64,000 bases of DNA, taken from Orlajensenia leifsoniae (GTDB lineage Bacteria > Actinomycetota > Actinomycetes > Actinomycetales > Microbacteriaceae). The stretch is taken from NCBI RefSeq assembly GCF_004570845.1, contig NZ_SPQZ01000003.1, forward strand, positions 372,001 through 436,000. Direction: 5' to 3'. Position 1 is the stretch's first letter; the number at the start of each line of letters is the position of its first letter. The translations under genes and the position numbers were made by a program. The notes below the pieces were generated by a model. That model was not told the origin of the DNA and did not search any database. It worked only from the letters and a program-made list of their open reading frames with translations. Below are positions 20,161-28,029 of the stretch, piece by piece.

Positions 20161-20799
20161 GTGGCTGACGAAGCCGCGAGTGTTGAGGTCGAGCCGGCGG
20201 TCGCCGAGGCGATCTTCGGCGACAGGATCGCCGTCGCGCGTGCTTTCACCGCGAACCTCGCCCGTCTCGGCGAGGAGTTGGGCCTGATCGGCCCCCTCGA
20301 GTTGCCGCGCCTGTGGACTCGGCACGTCCTGAACAGTGCGATCATGGCACCACTGCTTCGCCCCGGTCGAGTCGGTGACATCGGCAGCGGAGCCGGGCTT
20401 CCCGGTCTGGTGTTGGCGATAGCGCGCCCAGACGTGGATTTCGTGCTCATCGAGCCGATGGAGCGACGGGTCGCCTGGCTGCAGAGCCAGGTCGATGAAC
20501 TCGGACTCGACAACGTCGAGGTGCTTCGGGCCCGTGCCGAGGAAGCCAAGCTGACTCCCCTGCTCGATCAGGTCACTGCCCGCGCGGTCAGTGCGCTTCG
20601 TACCCTCATTCCCCTGACTGCTCCCCTGGTGAAGACCGGTGGCGAGCTCGTGCTGATGAAGGGTGCGAACGCCGAGCGCGAGATCGAGGCGGCTGCCAAG
20701 GTCATTCGCAAGTACCACCTTCTCGACGTGGAGGTCCTCGTGCTCGGCGAAGGTGTGCTGAGCGAGGTCACGCGGGTCGTTCGGGCTACAGTGGACTAG
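20161..20799 (+). CDS. rsmG: 16S rRNA (guanine-N7) methyltransferase RsmG (GidB)
   Basis: A 212-residue SAM-dependent enzyme that methylates G527 of 16S rRNA (E. coli numbering); its loss gives low-level streptomycin resistance in many bacteria. The SAM motif is VGDIGSGAGLPGLVLA and the acidic motif II is VLIEPMERRVAWL. The GTG start at 20161 has little ribosome-binding sequence because a parS site occupies the space just upstream. Confidence 0.96.
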   Translation: MADEAASVEVEPAVAEAIFGDRIAVARAFTANLARLGEELGLIGPLELPRLWTRHVLNSAIMAPLLRPGRVGDIGSGAGLPGLVLAIARPDVDFVLIEPMERRVAWLQSQVDELGLDNVEVLRARAEEAKLTPLLDQVTARAVSALRTLIPLTAPLVKTGGELVLMKGANAEREIEAAAKVIRKYHLLDVEVLVLGEGVLSEVTRVVRATVD

Positions 20800-20837
20800 T
20801 CCTCTCCCCCGGTGTTCGGGGCGGAGTTCCTCCACAG

Positions 20838-20861
20838 ATTCGACGTCTCCGAACGTCGAAT
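20838..20861. promoter_or_regulatory. inverted repeat upstream of parA
   Basis: ATTCGACGT and ACGTCGAAT are 9-bp arms around 6 nt, about 70 bp before the parA start. It may be an operator (ParA autoregulation is common) or a small hairpin. No protein can be assigned from sequence. Confidence 0.4.
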
Positions 20862-20931
20862 TCCGCGGATTCGGCACGATCGCCGGATGAGACGCGTATT
20901 CATCGAGTTGCGAAGTAGGAGTTTTCTGCAG

Positions 20932-22155
20932 ATGCCGAACGAGACCCGTCGCGGTTGGTTCCACCGCAAGGACGACGACGATCGATCGGCAGCGACTCCA
21001 GTCGATGGCGTGCAGTCGGAGCCGGCGTCAGAGGCGGATTCCACCCCGAATACACGCCCCGACGGTGCTGTGGGAGCCATCCTAAGCGCGAGCGTGGATG
21101 TCCCGGGCGAGGATTCAGCCGCCGAAATCGCCTCAGACGCTCCTGTGGAAGCTCCTCCGGTACCTGAAACCGCACTCTCAGATGATCACGCAGGCCAGGC
21201 TGACGCCGATCCGATCGCACCCGAGACCTCCCCCGTTCCCGTGCCGGCTTCCACGGTCTCGACCGAGGCCGAGACTCCGCTCGCCCGCGAAGTCGCTGAC
21301 CACGCGCGCCGGCGCCAGGCGCTCGCATCCGCTCCCCTCCCCCTGCCTGATCGAACTCGTGTCTTCACGATCTCGAACCAGAAGGGTGGCGTCGGCAAGA
21401 CCACCACGACAGTGAACCTCGCCGCCGCGCTCGCACTCTCCGGTGCCAAGGTGCTGGTCATCGATCTCGACCCCCAAGGGAACGCGTCGACGGCGCTCGG
21501 AGTCGAGCACCGGTCCGACACGGCGAGCGTCTACGACGTCATCATCGGAGACTCGCCCCTGGGCGACGTCATCCAGGCGAGTCCGGAGGCAGGCGACCTG
21601 TCCTGCGTCCCCGCAACCATTCACCTGGCCGGAGCCGAGATCGAACTCGTCTCCCTCGTCGCGCGCGAGCAGCGTCTTCGTCGCGCGCTCGATCTGCACC
21701 TCAAGCAGATGGAGGAACCGTACGACTACGTCTTCATCGACTGCCCTCCGTCTCTGGGACTGCTCACCATCAACGCCTTCGTGGCGGCCAATGAGGTCCT
21801 GATTCCGATCCAGTGCGAGTACTACGCGTTGGAGGGTCTCAGCCAGTTGCTCAAGAACATCGAGCTGATCGAGAAGCATCTGAACCCCGAGCTCAACGTC
21901 TCGACGATTCTGCTGACGATGTACGACTCGCGTACCAACCTCGCGAATCAGGTCGCCCAGGATGTGCGCGATCACTTCCCGCAGCAGGTTCTGGCAACGA
22001 TAATCCCCCGATCAGTTCGCGTTTCCGAGGCGCCCAGCTACGGCCAGAGCGTCATCGGCTACGACCCCGGCTCGTCTGGCTCGCTGTCCTACCTCGAGGC
22101 AGCGGCTGAGATCGCCCGCCGCGGGGCCCCCATCATCGAAGGAGCACGCAGGTAA
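20932..22155 (+). CDS. parA: chromosome partitioning ATPase ParA
   Basis: A 407-residue ParA/Soj ATPase with a deviant Walker A, NQKGGVGKTTTTVNLAA (signature lysines at 151 and 156), Walker A-prime VLVIDLDPQGN and Walker B DYVFIDCPPSLGLL. I chose ATG 20932 because AGGAG lies 10 nt upstream. About 140 residues precede the ATPase domain. They are acidic, Pro/Ala-rich and low-complexity, longer than in a minimal Soj, and may bind partners. ParA moves ParB-parS complexes apart after origin duplication. It overlaps parB by one base. Confidence 0.97.
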   Translation: MPNETRRGWFHRKDDDDRSAATPVDGVQSEPASEADSTPNTRPDGAVGAILSASVDVPGEDSAAEIASDAPVEAPPVPETALSDDHAGQADADPIAPETSPVPVPASTVSTEAETPLAREVADHARRRQALASAPLPLPDRTRVFTISNQKGGVGKTTTTVNLAAALALSGAKVLVIDLDPQGNASTALGVEHRSDTASVYDVIIGDSPLGDVIQASPEAGDLSCVPATIHLAGAEIELVSLVAREQRLRRALDLHLKQMEEPYDYVFIDCPPSLGLLTINAFVAANEVLIPIQCEYYALEGLSQLLKNIELIEKHLNPELNVSTILLTMYDSRTNLANQVAQDVRDHFPQQVLATIIPRSVRVSEAPSYGQSVIGYDPGSSGSLSYLEAAAEIARRGAPIIEGARR

Positions 22156-23105
22156 TGGCGAAGCGAACAGGACTCGGCCGAGGCATCGGCGCCCTCATCC
22201 CCACAGGTGACGACGAGCGAACCAGCCGACCGGTCGACGTCTTCTTCCCCGGCGCGCCCACTGCCGAGGTCGAAGAGCCGGACGCCGCCCTCCTCGCGGT
22301 GCCTGGTGCGCGTCTGGCCCAGCTGAACCCGGCCGACATCGTGCCCAACGCGCACCAGCCGCGTTCGGTCTTCGTTGCCGAGGATCTCGCAGAGCTCGTG
22401 CACAGTGTGCGCGAGTTCGGGGTGTTGCAGCCGATCGTCGTGCGCCCGCACAATGACCTGCCGGGGAAGTACGAGCTCGTCATGGGCGAGCGGCGCCTGC
22501 GTGCGACTAAGGAAGTCGGACTCGAGACGATCCCGGCGGTCATCAAGGACACTGCCAACGAGGACATGCTGCGTGATGCCCTCCTGGAGAACCTCCACCG
22601 CTCCAACCTCAACCCCTTGGAAGAGGCGTCCGCCTATCAGCAGCTGTTGGCCGACTTCGGCATCACCCAGGAGGAGTTGGCTGGCCGTATCGGTCGTTCA
22701 CGTCCGCAGATCTCGAACACCCTGCGCCTCCTGAAGCTCCCGGAGCCCGTGCAGTTGCGCGTGGCGGCGGGCGTCCTGACTGCCGGGCATGCTCGCGCCA
22801 TCCTCTCGGTGGGCGACACTGAGGCCATGCAGGTCCTCGCCGACAAGATCGTGAACGAGGACCTGTCCGTTCGTGCGGCCGAGGCGGCCGCCGGCGCAAC
22901 ACCGAAGGTCGTGAAGACTCGACCCAACGCCGGCAAGCACCACGGCCACCTCGACGAGATCGCGTCAGCTCTCGGCGACAGACTCAACACACGCGTGAAG
23001 ATCTCCCTGAGCGCTCGCAAGGGGCAGATCACGATCGACTTCGCCACCATTCAGGATCTGAACCGCATCCTGGAGGAAATGGGCGAGAACAACTTCCCCG
23101 CCTGA
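22155..23105 (+). CDS. parB: chromosome partitioning protein ParB
   Basis: A 316-residue CTP-dependent DNA clamp that loads at parS. The N-terminus KRTGLGRGIGALIP is the ParA-contact region. GERRLRA and ENLHRSNLNP are the CTP-binding boxes. The helix-turn-helix is ITQEELAGRIGRSRPQISNTLRLL. The C-terminal domain (about 270-316) dimerises. The ATG overlaps the parA stop (TAATG). Its cognate sites are abundant immediately downstream. Confidence 0.98.
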   Translation: MAKRTGLGRGIGALIPTGDDERTSRPVDVFFPGAPTAEVEEPDAALLAVPGARLAQLNPADIVPNAHQPRSVFVAEDLAELVHSVREFGVLQPIVVRPHNDLPGKYELVMGERRLRATKEVGLETIPAVIKDTANEDMLRDALLENLHRSNLNPLEEASAYQQLLADFGITQEELAGRIGRSRPQISNTLRLLKLPEPVQLRVAAGVLTAGHARAILSVGDTEAMQVLADKIVNEDLSVRAAEAAAGATPKVVKTRPNAGKHHGHLDEIASALGDRLNTRVKISLSARKGQITIDFATIQDLNRILEEMGENNFPA

Positions 23106-23122
23106 CTCTGGCACTATGCCGC

Positions 23123-23154
23123 AAACACCCCGTTTCACGTGAAACGGGGTGTTT
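23123..23154 (+). terminator. parB terminator containing a parS site
   Basis: A perfect 32-bp palindrome whose outer arms are AAACACCCC/GGGGTGTTT and whose centre is a parS site, CGTTTCACGTGAAACG (23131-23146). It is followed by TTCGTC. It begins 18 bp after the parB stop. Confidence 0.8.
23131..23146. promoter_or_regulatory. parS: parS site within terminator
   Basis: CGTTTCACGTGAAACG: fully palindromic, differing from the consensus only in its two outermost bases. It forms the top of the parB terminator stem. Confidence 0.85.
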
Positions 23155-23392
23155 TCGTCATTCAGGGCCACCATGGGGGGCCGACGATCCACGTCGGTTG
23201 ACCTTGGCAGTCACACGTGTGGGGCGGGCGGTGCAGGCAGCGCGTGCGTGCGCCTACAAACACTCCCGGCCGTCTGTGTTCGTGAGGACGACACCCGTGC
23301 CCGCGTAGATGGCTCAGCCGGATGCCCGCGGATCGGGTACGCATATGCCCCCTCCCCCAACCACCCGGTGCGGCGCGTCAGTGCGTCCGCGT

Positions 23393-23408
23393 CGTTTCAC
23401 GTGAAACA
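23393..23408. promoter_or_regulatory. parS: parS site
   Basis: CGTTTCACGTGAAACA, one mismatch to consensus (position 1). Confidence 0.88.
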
Positions 23409-23520
23409 TCGGTGCCCACCTGGTCTGGCCTCACGACGTCTTTCAGTTTGTCCCTGGCCGCGACTACGACCCCCGCGCTCGCTTGTCATGCATTCGTTCA
23501 TGCACTGAGGTGCACGGAGA

Positions 23521-23536
23521 TGTTCCATGTGAAACA
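23521..23536. promoter_or_regulatory. parS: degenerate parS site
   Basis: TGTTCCATGTGAAACA, two mismatches (positions 5 and 8), one of which breaks the central CACGTG. Confidence 0.5.
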
Positions 23537-23792
23537 CACCGCTGGTATCCGGCGCCGGATGTGGCCTCGATGGCTGCTGGCGCACCTGCGCCAGAAAACT
23601 GGCAGACGGTGAGGGGTGCGCGAATGGTGAGAGGGGCGCGAACGGCGAGGCTGGCGGACGGCGAGGTGTGCAGGTCTCCAGCTCACTGATCCATGGGTGT
23701 GTGCGCGGGCTGAGTGCGGGCAGGTGGTCCACCCGATCGACCTGCTCGTCAAGAGGGCCACTCGGCCACGGTACATATGCAGCTCGCACGAA

Positions 23793-23808
23793 TGTTTCAC
23801 GTGAAACG
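23793..23808. promoter_or_regulatory. parS: parS site
   Basis: TGTTTCACGTGAAACG, one mismatch (position 16). Confidence 0.88.
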
Positions 23809-24067
23809 CCGTGATGTGCGGCCGTGAGGGCCGCCAGAAGTGTCGACGGCCCAGCCTCGCATTGTCAGCACGACATTCTCAGTGCATTCACGCACTGCGG
23901 CCTTGGCGCGGTCAGTGCGCCTCGTCGCCCGGTGTGCTCAAGGCCATCGGGTGGTTCGGTCAGAGAGCACGACGGTACCGCGCTTGCAGGCGCATAGAGC
24001 CCCGCATCTCCTGCCACGATCCCGACTAAGGCAGCCTCGACGGAGGGAGCGCCCTCACTCGACGTGC

Positions 24068-24083
24068 CGTTTCACGTGAAACG
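24068..24083. promoter_or_regulatory. parS: parS site abutting ddl
   Basis: CGTTTCACGTGAAACG. Its last base directly precedes the stop codon of the ddl gene read on the minus strand. Confidence 0.85.
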
Positions 24084-25055
24084 TCAGCGAGATGCCTCGA
24101 CGGCCAGTGCCGAGTACAGACCCGGCAGAGTGAGTCCAGCAGCCTCGATCGCCTGCGGGACGAGTGACGTCTCGGTCATGCCCGGAAGAATGTTGGCCTC
24201 GAGGAACCACGGGGTTCCCTCTGCGTCGACGATCAGGTCGATGCGTGACAACTGACGCAGGTGGAGCAGCTCATGGATGGCCACAGCAGTGTCCGCCACT
24301 CGCTTGGCGACTTCATCGGAGAGTCGAGCGGGCGTGTAGAACAGCGTCTCCCCCGCGTTGTAGCGGTCGTCGAAGCTGTAGACACCACTGAGGGGCTCGA
24401 TCTCGACGGCCGGCAGCGCGTGGGCGCCCTGTCCGTCATCCACAACGGCGACGGCCACCTCGGTTCCCGTGACATGACGCTCAACGAAAGCCGTGTCCGA
24501 GTAGCTGTACGCCTCGACCATGGCCCTGGGCAGCTCTGACGCCTCTCGGACGATCGAGACGCCCTGCGCGGAACCGCCCTGGGAGGGCTTGACCACCACG
24601 GGGAAGGGCAATGCCGCCGACACGCGCTCGAGCACGTCGGCGGCCCCGAGATCCCGGAATGTCTCGCGTCCCAGGGTGATCGAGTCCGGTGTGGCGAATC
24701 CTGCGCGGCGGATGAGTGCTTTCGCCACCGGCTTCAGCCAGGCGAGGGATGCGTCGTCGCCGTGCGCACCGATGAAGGGGATCCCCGTGGTCTCGAGGAG
24801 AGACAGCAGGGCGCCATCCTCTCCCGTCGTACCGTGGAGGGCCGGCCAGATGACATCGGGCCGGTGCTCGGCGAGGCGGGAGAACAGGGAGGCGTCAGGG
24901 TCGACGACCCGGACCGTGTGTCCGGCGGACGCGAGGGCGTCGGCGATGCGGCGGCCGCTGCGCAGTGAGACGTCGCGCTCGTGCGAGATGCCTCCGGCGA
25001 GAACGACGATGTCGAGGCTGGGAGTGGAGCTCTCTGACGGGGCGTGGGTGGTCAT
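24084..25055 (-). CDS. ddl: D-alanine-D-alanine ligase family ATP-grasp enzyme
   Basis: A 323-residue ATP-grasp ligase that should make the D-Ala-D-Ala end of peptidoglycan precursors. The N-terminal motif is GGISHERDVSLRSG. PALHGTTGEDG, VVKPSQGGSAQGVS and SRIDLIVDAEGTPWFLEANILPGMT match the Ddl sites for substrate and Mg-ATP. It is shorter than typical Ddl (350-370 residues), so a dedicated second copy elsewhere is possible. The start ATG at 25055 gives MTTHAPS; the reading upstream runs into the aminotransferase gene. It is 23 nt downstream of that gene. Confidence 0.87.
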   Translation of the reverse strand: MTTHAPSESSTPSLDIVVLAGGISHERDVSLRSGRRIADALASAGHTVRVVDPDASLFSRLAEHRPDVIWPALHGTTGEDGALLSLLETTGIPFIGAHGDDASLAWLKPVAKALIRRAGFATPDSITLGRETFRDLGAADVLERVSAALPFPVVVKPSQGGSAQGVSIVREASELPRAMVEAYSYSDTAFVERHVTGTEVAVAVVDDGQGAHALPAVEIEPLSGVYSFDDRYNAGETLFYTPARLSDEVAKRVADTAVAIHELLHLRQLSRIDLIVDAEGTPWFLEANILPGMTETSLVPQAIEAAGLTLPGLYSALAVEASR

Positions 25056-25078
25056 GATGTCCGTTTCGTCAGTCGAGG

Positions 25079-26392
25079 TCAGTTGAGATCGGTGGGTGGG
25101 AGGCTGAACCGGGTGGAATTCCGTACCGAAGTGAGGCTTCCCGTGCCGGCGAAGGTGTCGAGCAGTTCGAGTTCGCCGCGCAGCACGTTCGACAGACGAC
25201 GGATGCCGAGCCGGATCTGTTCCGGAGTGGGGTAGCAGAACGACAGGCGGATGTTCTGGTGACCGCCTCCGTCTCCGTAGAAAGCCGTGCCCGGAGTGTA
25301 TGCGACGAGTTCCTTCACGGCACGGGGCAGCATCGCCTTGGAGTCGAGGGGTTCGGGCAGGGTGAGCCACACATAGAAGCCGCCGTTGGGGTTGGTCCAG
25401 GTGAGCTCGGGCAGGTACTCCCCCAGCGCCGAGAGCATGGCCTCCTTGCGCTCGCGATAGACGCCGCGGAAGGTGTCGATCTGTCCCTTCCAGTCGGCGG
25501 TCTCGAGGTACTTCGAGATGACGAGCTGACTGAAGGAACTCGGTGACAGCACGGCGGCCTCATTGGCGAGAACGAGCTTCTCCCGGATGGCGTGCGGTGC
25601 AAGGGCCCAGCCGGTGCGGAATCCCGGAGCCAAGGTCTTCGAGAAGGTGCCGAGGTAGATCACGCCGTCTTCCTCGACCGACCGCATGGCATCCGGGGCC
25701 GGCTGGTCGAAGTACAGCAGACCATAGGGGTTGTCCTCCAGCACGAGGATGTCGTTGTCCCGAGCGATCTGCAGGATCTCGACGCGACGCTCCCAGCTGA
25801 GGGTGACCCCGGCGGGATTGTGGAACGAGGGGATCGTGTACAGGAACTTGATCGTGCGCCCAGCCGCCTTCAGGCGAGCGATGTGCTCGCGCAGCGCTTC
25901 GGGGATGAGGCCGTGCTCGTCCATCGGCACGTGATCGATGTCGGCCTGGTACGAGCGGAAGATGACCATCGCGGTGACGTAACTGGGACCCTCGGAGATG
26001 ACGATGTCGCCGGGGTCGAGGAAGAGCTTGCTGACGAGCTCCAGCGCGTGCTGGGATCCCGTGGTCACGACAACGTCGTCGGCGTTCGCGCGAATGCCCT
26101 CGAGTGCCATGACCTCGAGGATCTGCTCGCGCAGCTTCGGAACACCCTGGCCGGAACCGTATTGCAGCGCGACCGGGCCTTCTGTTCGCATGACGTCGTC
26201 CATCGCGCCCTGGATGAGGTCGCGTGGGAGGGCAGAGACGAAGGGCATACCCCCGGCGAGGGAGACGACCTCGGGACGTGAGGCCACGGCGAACAGGGCG
26301 CGCACCTCACTGGCGCGCAGACCGGCGGCTCGCTCGGCGTAGTGGTGGAACCACGGGTCGAGGTTGTTGCCGGACTGCGCTCTGTCGTTCAC
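25079..26392 (-). CDS. PLP-dependent class I/II aminotransferase
   Basis: A 437-residue fold-type I aminotransferase of the 2-aminoadipate/aromatic (MocR-domain-like, but without a DNA-binding N-terminus) group. The PLP lysine lies in YLGTFSKTLAPGFRTGW. The substrate-site region is TGSQHALELVSKL, and IPSFHNPAGVTLS holds the conserved Asn. The GTG start at 26392 (MNDRAQSGN) is chosen because the upstream frame is unlike the family. It is cotranscribed with ddl. The substrate is not predictable. Confidence 0.88.
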   Translation of the reverse strand: MNDRAQSGNNLDPWFHHYAERAAGLRASEVRALFAVASRPEVVSLAGGMPFVSALPRDLIQGAMDDVMRTEGPVALQYGSGQGVPKLREQILEVMALEGIRANADDVVVTTGSQHALELVSKLFLDPGDIVISEGPSYVTAMVIFRSYQADIDHVPMDEHGLIPEALREHIARLKAAGRTIKFLYTIPSFHNPAGVTLSWERRVEILQIARDNDILVLEDNPYGLLYFDQPAPDAMRSVEEDGVIYLGTFSKTLAPGFRTGWALAPHAIREKLVLANEAAVLSPSSFSQLVISKYLETADWKGQIDTFRGVYRERKEAMLSALGEYLPELTWTNPNGGFYVWLTLPEPLDSKAMLPRAVKELVAYTPGTAFYGDGGGHQNIRLSFCYPTPEQIRLGIRRLSNVLRGELELLDTFAGTGSLTSVRNSTRFSLPPTDLN

Positions 26393-26483
26393 TGGGTGAT
26401 CCGTTCTGTGAGGGTTCCATGCTATTCGTCGCCGCCGATCGGCCGTGACGCGTGTCGTCCGCCGGGCCGGGTGTCCGGGGAAA

Positions 26484-26518
26484 CAAAAAGACCCGCCCGG
26501 CGTGAGCCGGACGGGTCT
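26484..26518 (-). terminator. trxA terminator
   Basis: The stem AGACCCG-N-CCGGC with a 4-nt loop has one mismatch. On the minus strand it is followed by a T-rich tract (TTTTTGTTT). It begins about 20 bp past the trxA stop. Confidence 0.85.
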
Positions 26519-26538
26519 CGAGTCGTTCGAGCGGCCGG

Positions 26539-26862
26539 CTACGAGATGTAGGCGGCGAGGTCGGCCTCGAGGGCGGGCTTCGGCTTGGCGCCGATGACGG
26601 TCTTGACGACCTCGCCTGCCTGGTAGACCTTGAACGCGGGGATCGACGTGATCTGGTACTTCATCGCGAGCTGGGGGTTCTCGTCGACGTTCACCTTGAC
26701 GATGTCGATCTTGTCGGAGTGCTCGGACGCAATCTGGTCGAGGATCGGGGAGACGGCGCGGCAGGGGCCGCACCACTCTGCCCAGAAGTCGACGAGAACG
26801 GTCTTCTCGCTCTTCAGGACCTCGGCGTCGAATGTCGCTTCGGTGACGGCACGTGCAGTCAT
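26539..26862 (-). CDS. trxA: thioredoxin
   Basis: A 107-residue thioredoxin with the redox centre WCGPC (C31, C34) and the cis-proline loop SIPAFKVY. It keeps cytoplasmic protein thiols reduced, using electrons from TrxB. The start at 26862 is set by AGGAG 7 nt upstream; an in-frame ATG at 26868 is only 1-2 nt from that site and is rejected. It lies 52 nt downstream of trxB and is cotranscribed from the disulfide-stress promoter. Confidence 0.98.
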   Translation of the reverse strand: MTARAVTEATFDAEVLKSEKTVLVDFWAEWCGPCRAVSPILDQIASEHSDKIDIVKVNVDENPQLAMKYQITSIPAFKVYQAGEVVKTVIGAKPKPALEADLAAYIS

Positions 26863-26914
26863 TCTCATTCTCCTTCTGTGGATGTCGGATGCGCGGGTCG
26901 GGTGACCTGCGAGA

Positions 26915-27895
26915 TCAGTGCGCTGAGACGAGGGCGTCAGCGTCGGCCGGAACAGGGCCGTCGGGCAGGATCTCGGGGATCGACGCGAGGAAGTGCTCGG
27001 CGTCGAGTGCGGCCACGGTACCGGAACCTGCAGCCGTGATGGCCTGACGGTAGGTCGGGTCGATCACGTCGCCAGCAGCGAAAACACCGGTCAGGGAGGT
27101 TTTCGAGGAGCGCCCGTCGACGGCGATCGTGCCCTCGGGCGTGAGCTGCAGCTGGCCGTGCACCAGGTGGGTGCGCGGGTCGTTGCCGATGGCGACGAAC
27201 AGGCCGCCGATCTCGATCTCGCTCTGCTCGCCGGTCACGGTGTCGCGCAGGATCAGGCCGCTGGCGGCATCCGTTCCCGTGATGCCCACGACCTCGCTGT
27301 TCCAGATGAACTCGATCTTCGGGTCGTTGAACGCGCGCTCCTGCATGATCTTGGAGGCGCGCAGTTCGCCCTTGCGGTGGATGACGATGACCTTGGAGCC
27401 GAAGCGGGTGAGGAAGGTGGCCTCCTCCATGGCGGAGTCGCCGCCACCGACGACCGCGATGACCTTCTCCTTGAAGAAGAAGCCGTCGCAGGTGGCGCAC
27501 CAGGAGACGCCGCGACCGGAGAGACGCTCTTCGTCTGCGAGGCCGAGCTTGCGGTAGGCGGAGCCTGTCGCGAAGATCACGGCCTGAGCCTCGAGGGTCT
27601 CGCCGGAGCCGAGGGTGACCTTCTTGACGTCACCGTCGAGCTCGAGGTTCACGACGTCGTCGTAGACGACCTCGGTTCCGAATTTCTCGGCCTGCTCCTG
27701 CATTTGCATCATGAGCTCGGGGCCCTGGATGCCGGCGGGGAATCCGGGGAAGTTCTCGACCTCGGTCGTGTTCATGAGCTCGCCTCCGACCTGCACCGAG
27801 CTGGCGATGAGCAGCGGCTCGAGCTGGGCACGCGCCGCATAGATCGCAGCGGTGAAACCGGCAGGACCAGAGCCGATGATGATGAGCTGACGCAC
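26915..27895 (-). CDS. trxB: thioredoxin reductase
   Basis: A 326-residue FAD/NADPH disulfide reductase. The FAD motif is IIIGSGPAGFTAAIYA at the N-terminus. The redox-active pair is in WCATCDG (C133, C136), and the NADPH motif is VIAVVGGGDSAMEEA. The GTG start at 27895 has an AAGGAG site 6 nt upstream. A GGAAT-N18-GTT promoter lies about 60 bp upstream (27955-27980), which predicts induction by thiol oxidation. Confidence 0.98.
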   Translation of the reverse strand: MRQLIIIGSGPAGFTAAIYAARAQLEPLLIASSVQVGGELMNTTEVENFPGFPAGIQGPELMMQMQEQAEKFGTEVVYDDVVNLELDGDVKKVTLGSGETLEAQAVIFATGSAYRKLGLADEERLSGRGVSWCATCDGFFFKEKVIAVVGGGDSAMEEATFLTRFGSKVIVIHRKGELRASKIMQERAFNDPKIEFIWNSEVVGITGTDAASGLILRDTVTGEQSEIEIGGLFVAIGNDPRTHLVHGQLQLTPEGTIAVDGRSSKTSLTGVFAAGDVIDPTYRQAITAAGSGTVAALDAEHFLASIPEILPDGPVPADADALVSAH

Positions 27896-27954
27896 GTGAA
27901 ACTCCTTGGATCACAAGACCGTGGCGCCCGTTCGGACGCCTGGCTGTTGGGTAC

Positions 27955-27980
27955 AACACAGTGTACGGGGGCGCTATTCC
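27955..27980 (-). promoter_or_regulatory. SigR/SigH-type disulfide-stress promoter of trxBA
   Basis: On the minus strand GGAAT (27980-27976) and GTT (27957-27955) are separated by exactly 18 nt, the known consensus for SigR of Streptomyces and SigH of Mycobacterium. The trxBA operon is a classic target of these factors. Confidence 0.75.
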
Positions 27981-28029
27981 AACGCTGTGAGGAGGGTGGG
28001 ATCGGCGCGGAGCGGATGCCGAAGCCGCG

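Larger units (their letters stand above)
23106..24083. other. gene-free centromere-like region with parS cluster
   Basis: 978 bp with no credible gene on either strand. It carries parS or near-parS sites at 23131, 23393, 23521, 23793 and 24068. Spacings are 262, 128, 272 and 275 bp. The rest is G+C-rich, non-repetitive and without visible promoters. Confidence 0.8.

Noticed and set aside
23149-24029. Short open frames in the parS-rich gap
   Set aside because: All are Arg/Pro/Ala-rich frames without ribosome sites or recognisable domains, and they overlap parS sites on several strands.
27890-27905. TTTCACGTG at the trxB start as a parS site
   Set aside because: Only half of the palindrome matches; the rest is the trxB start codon region.
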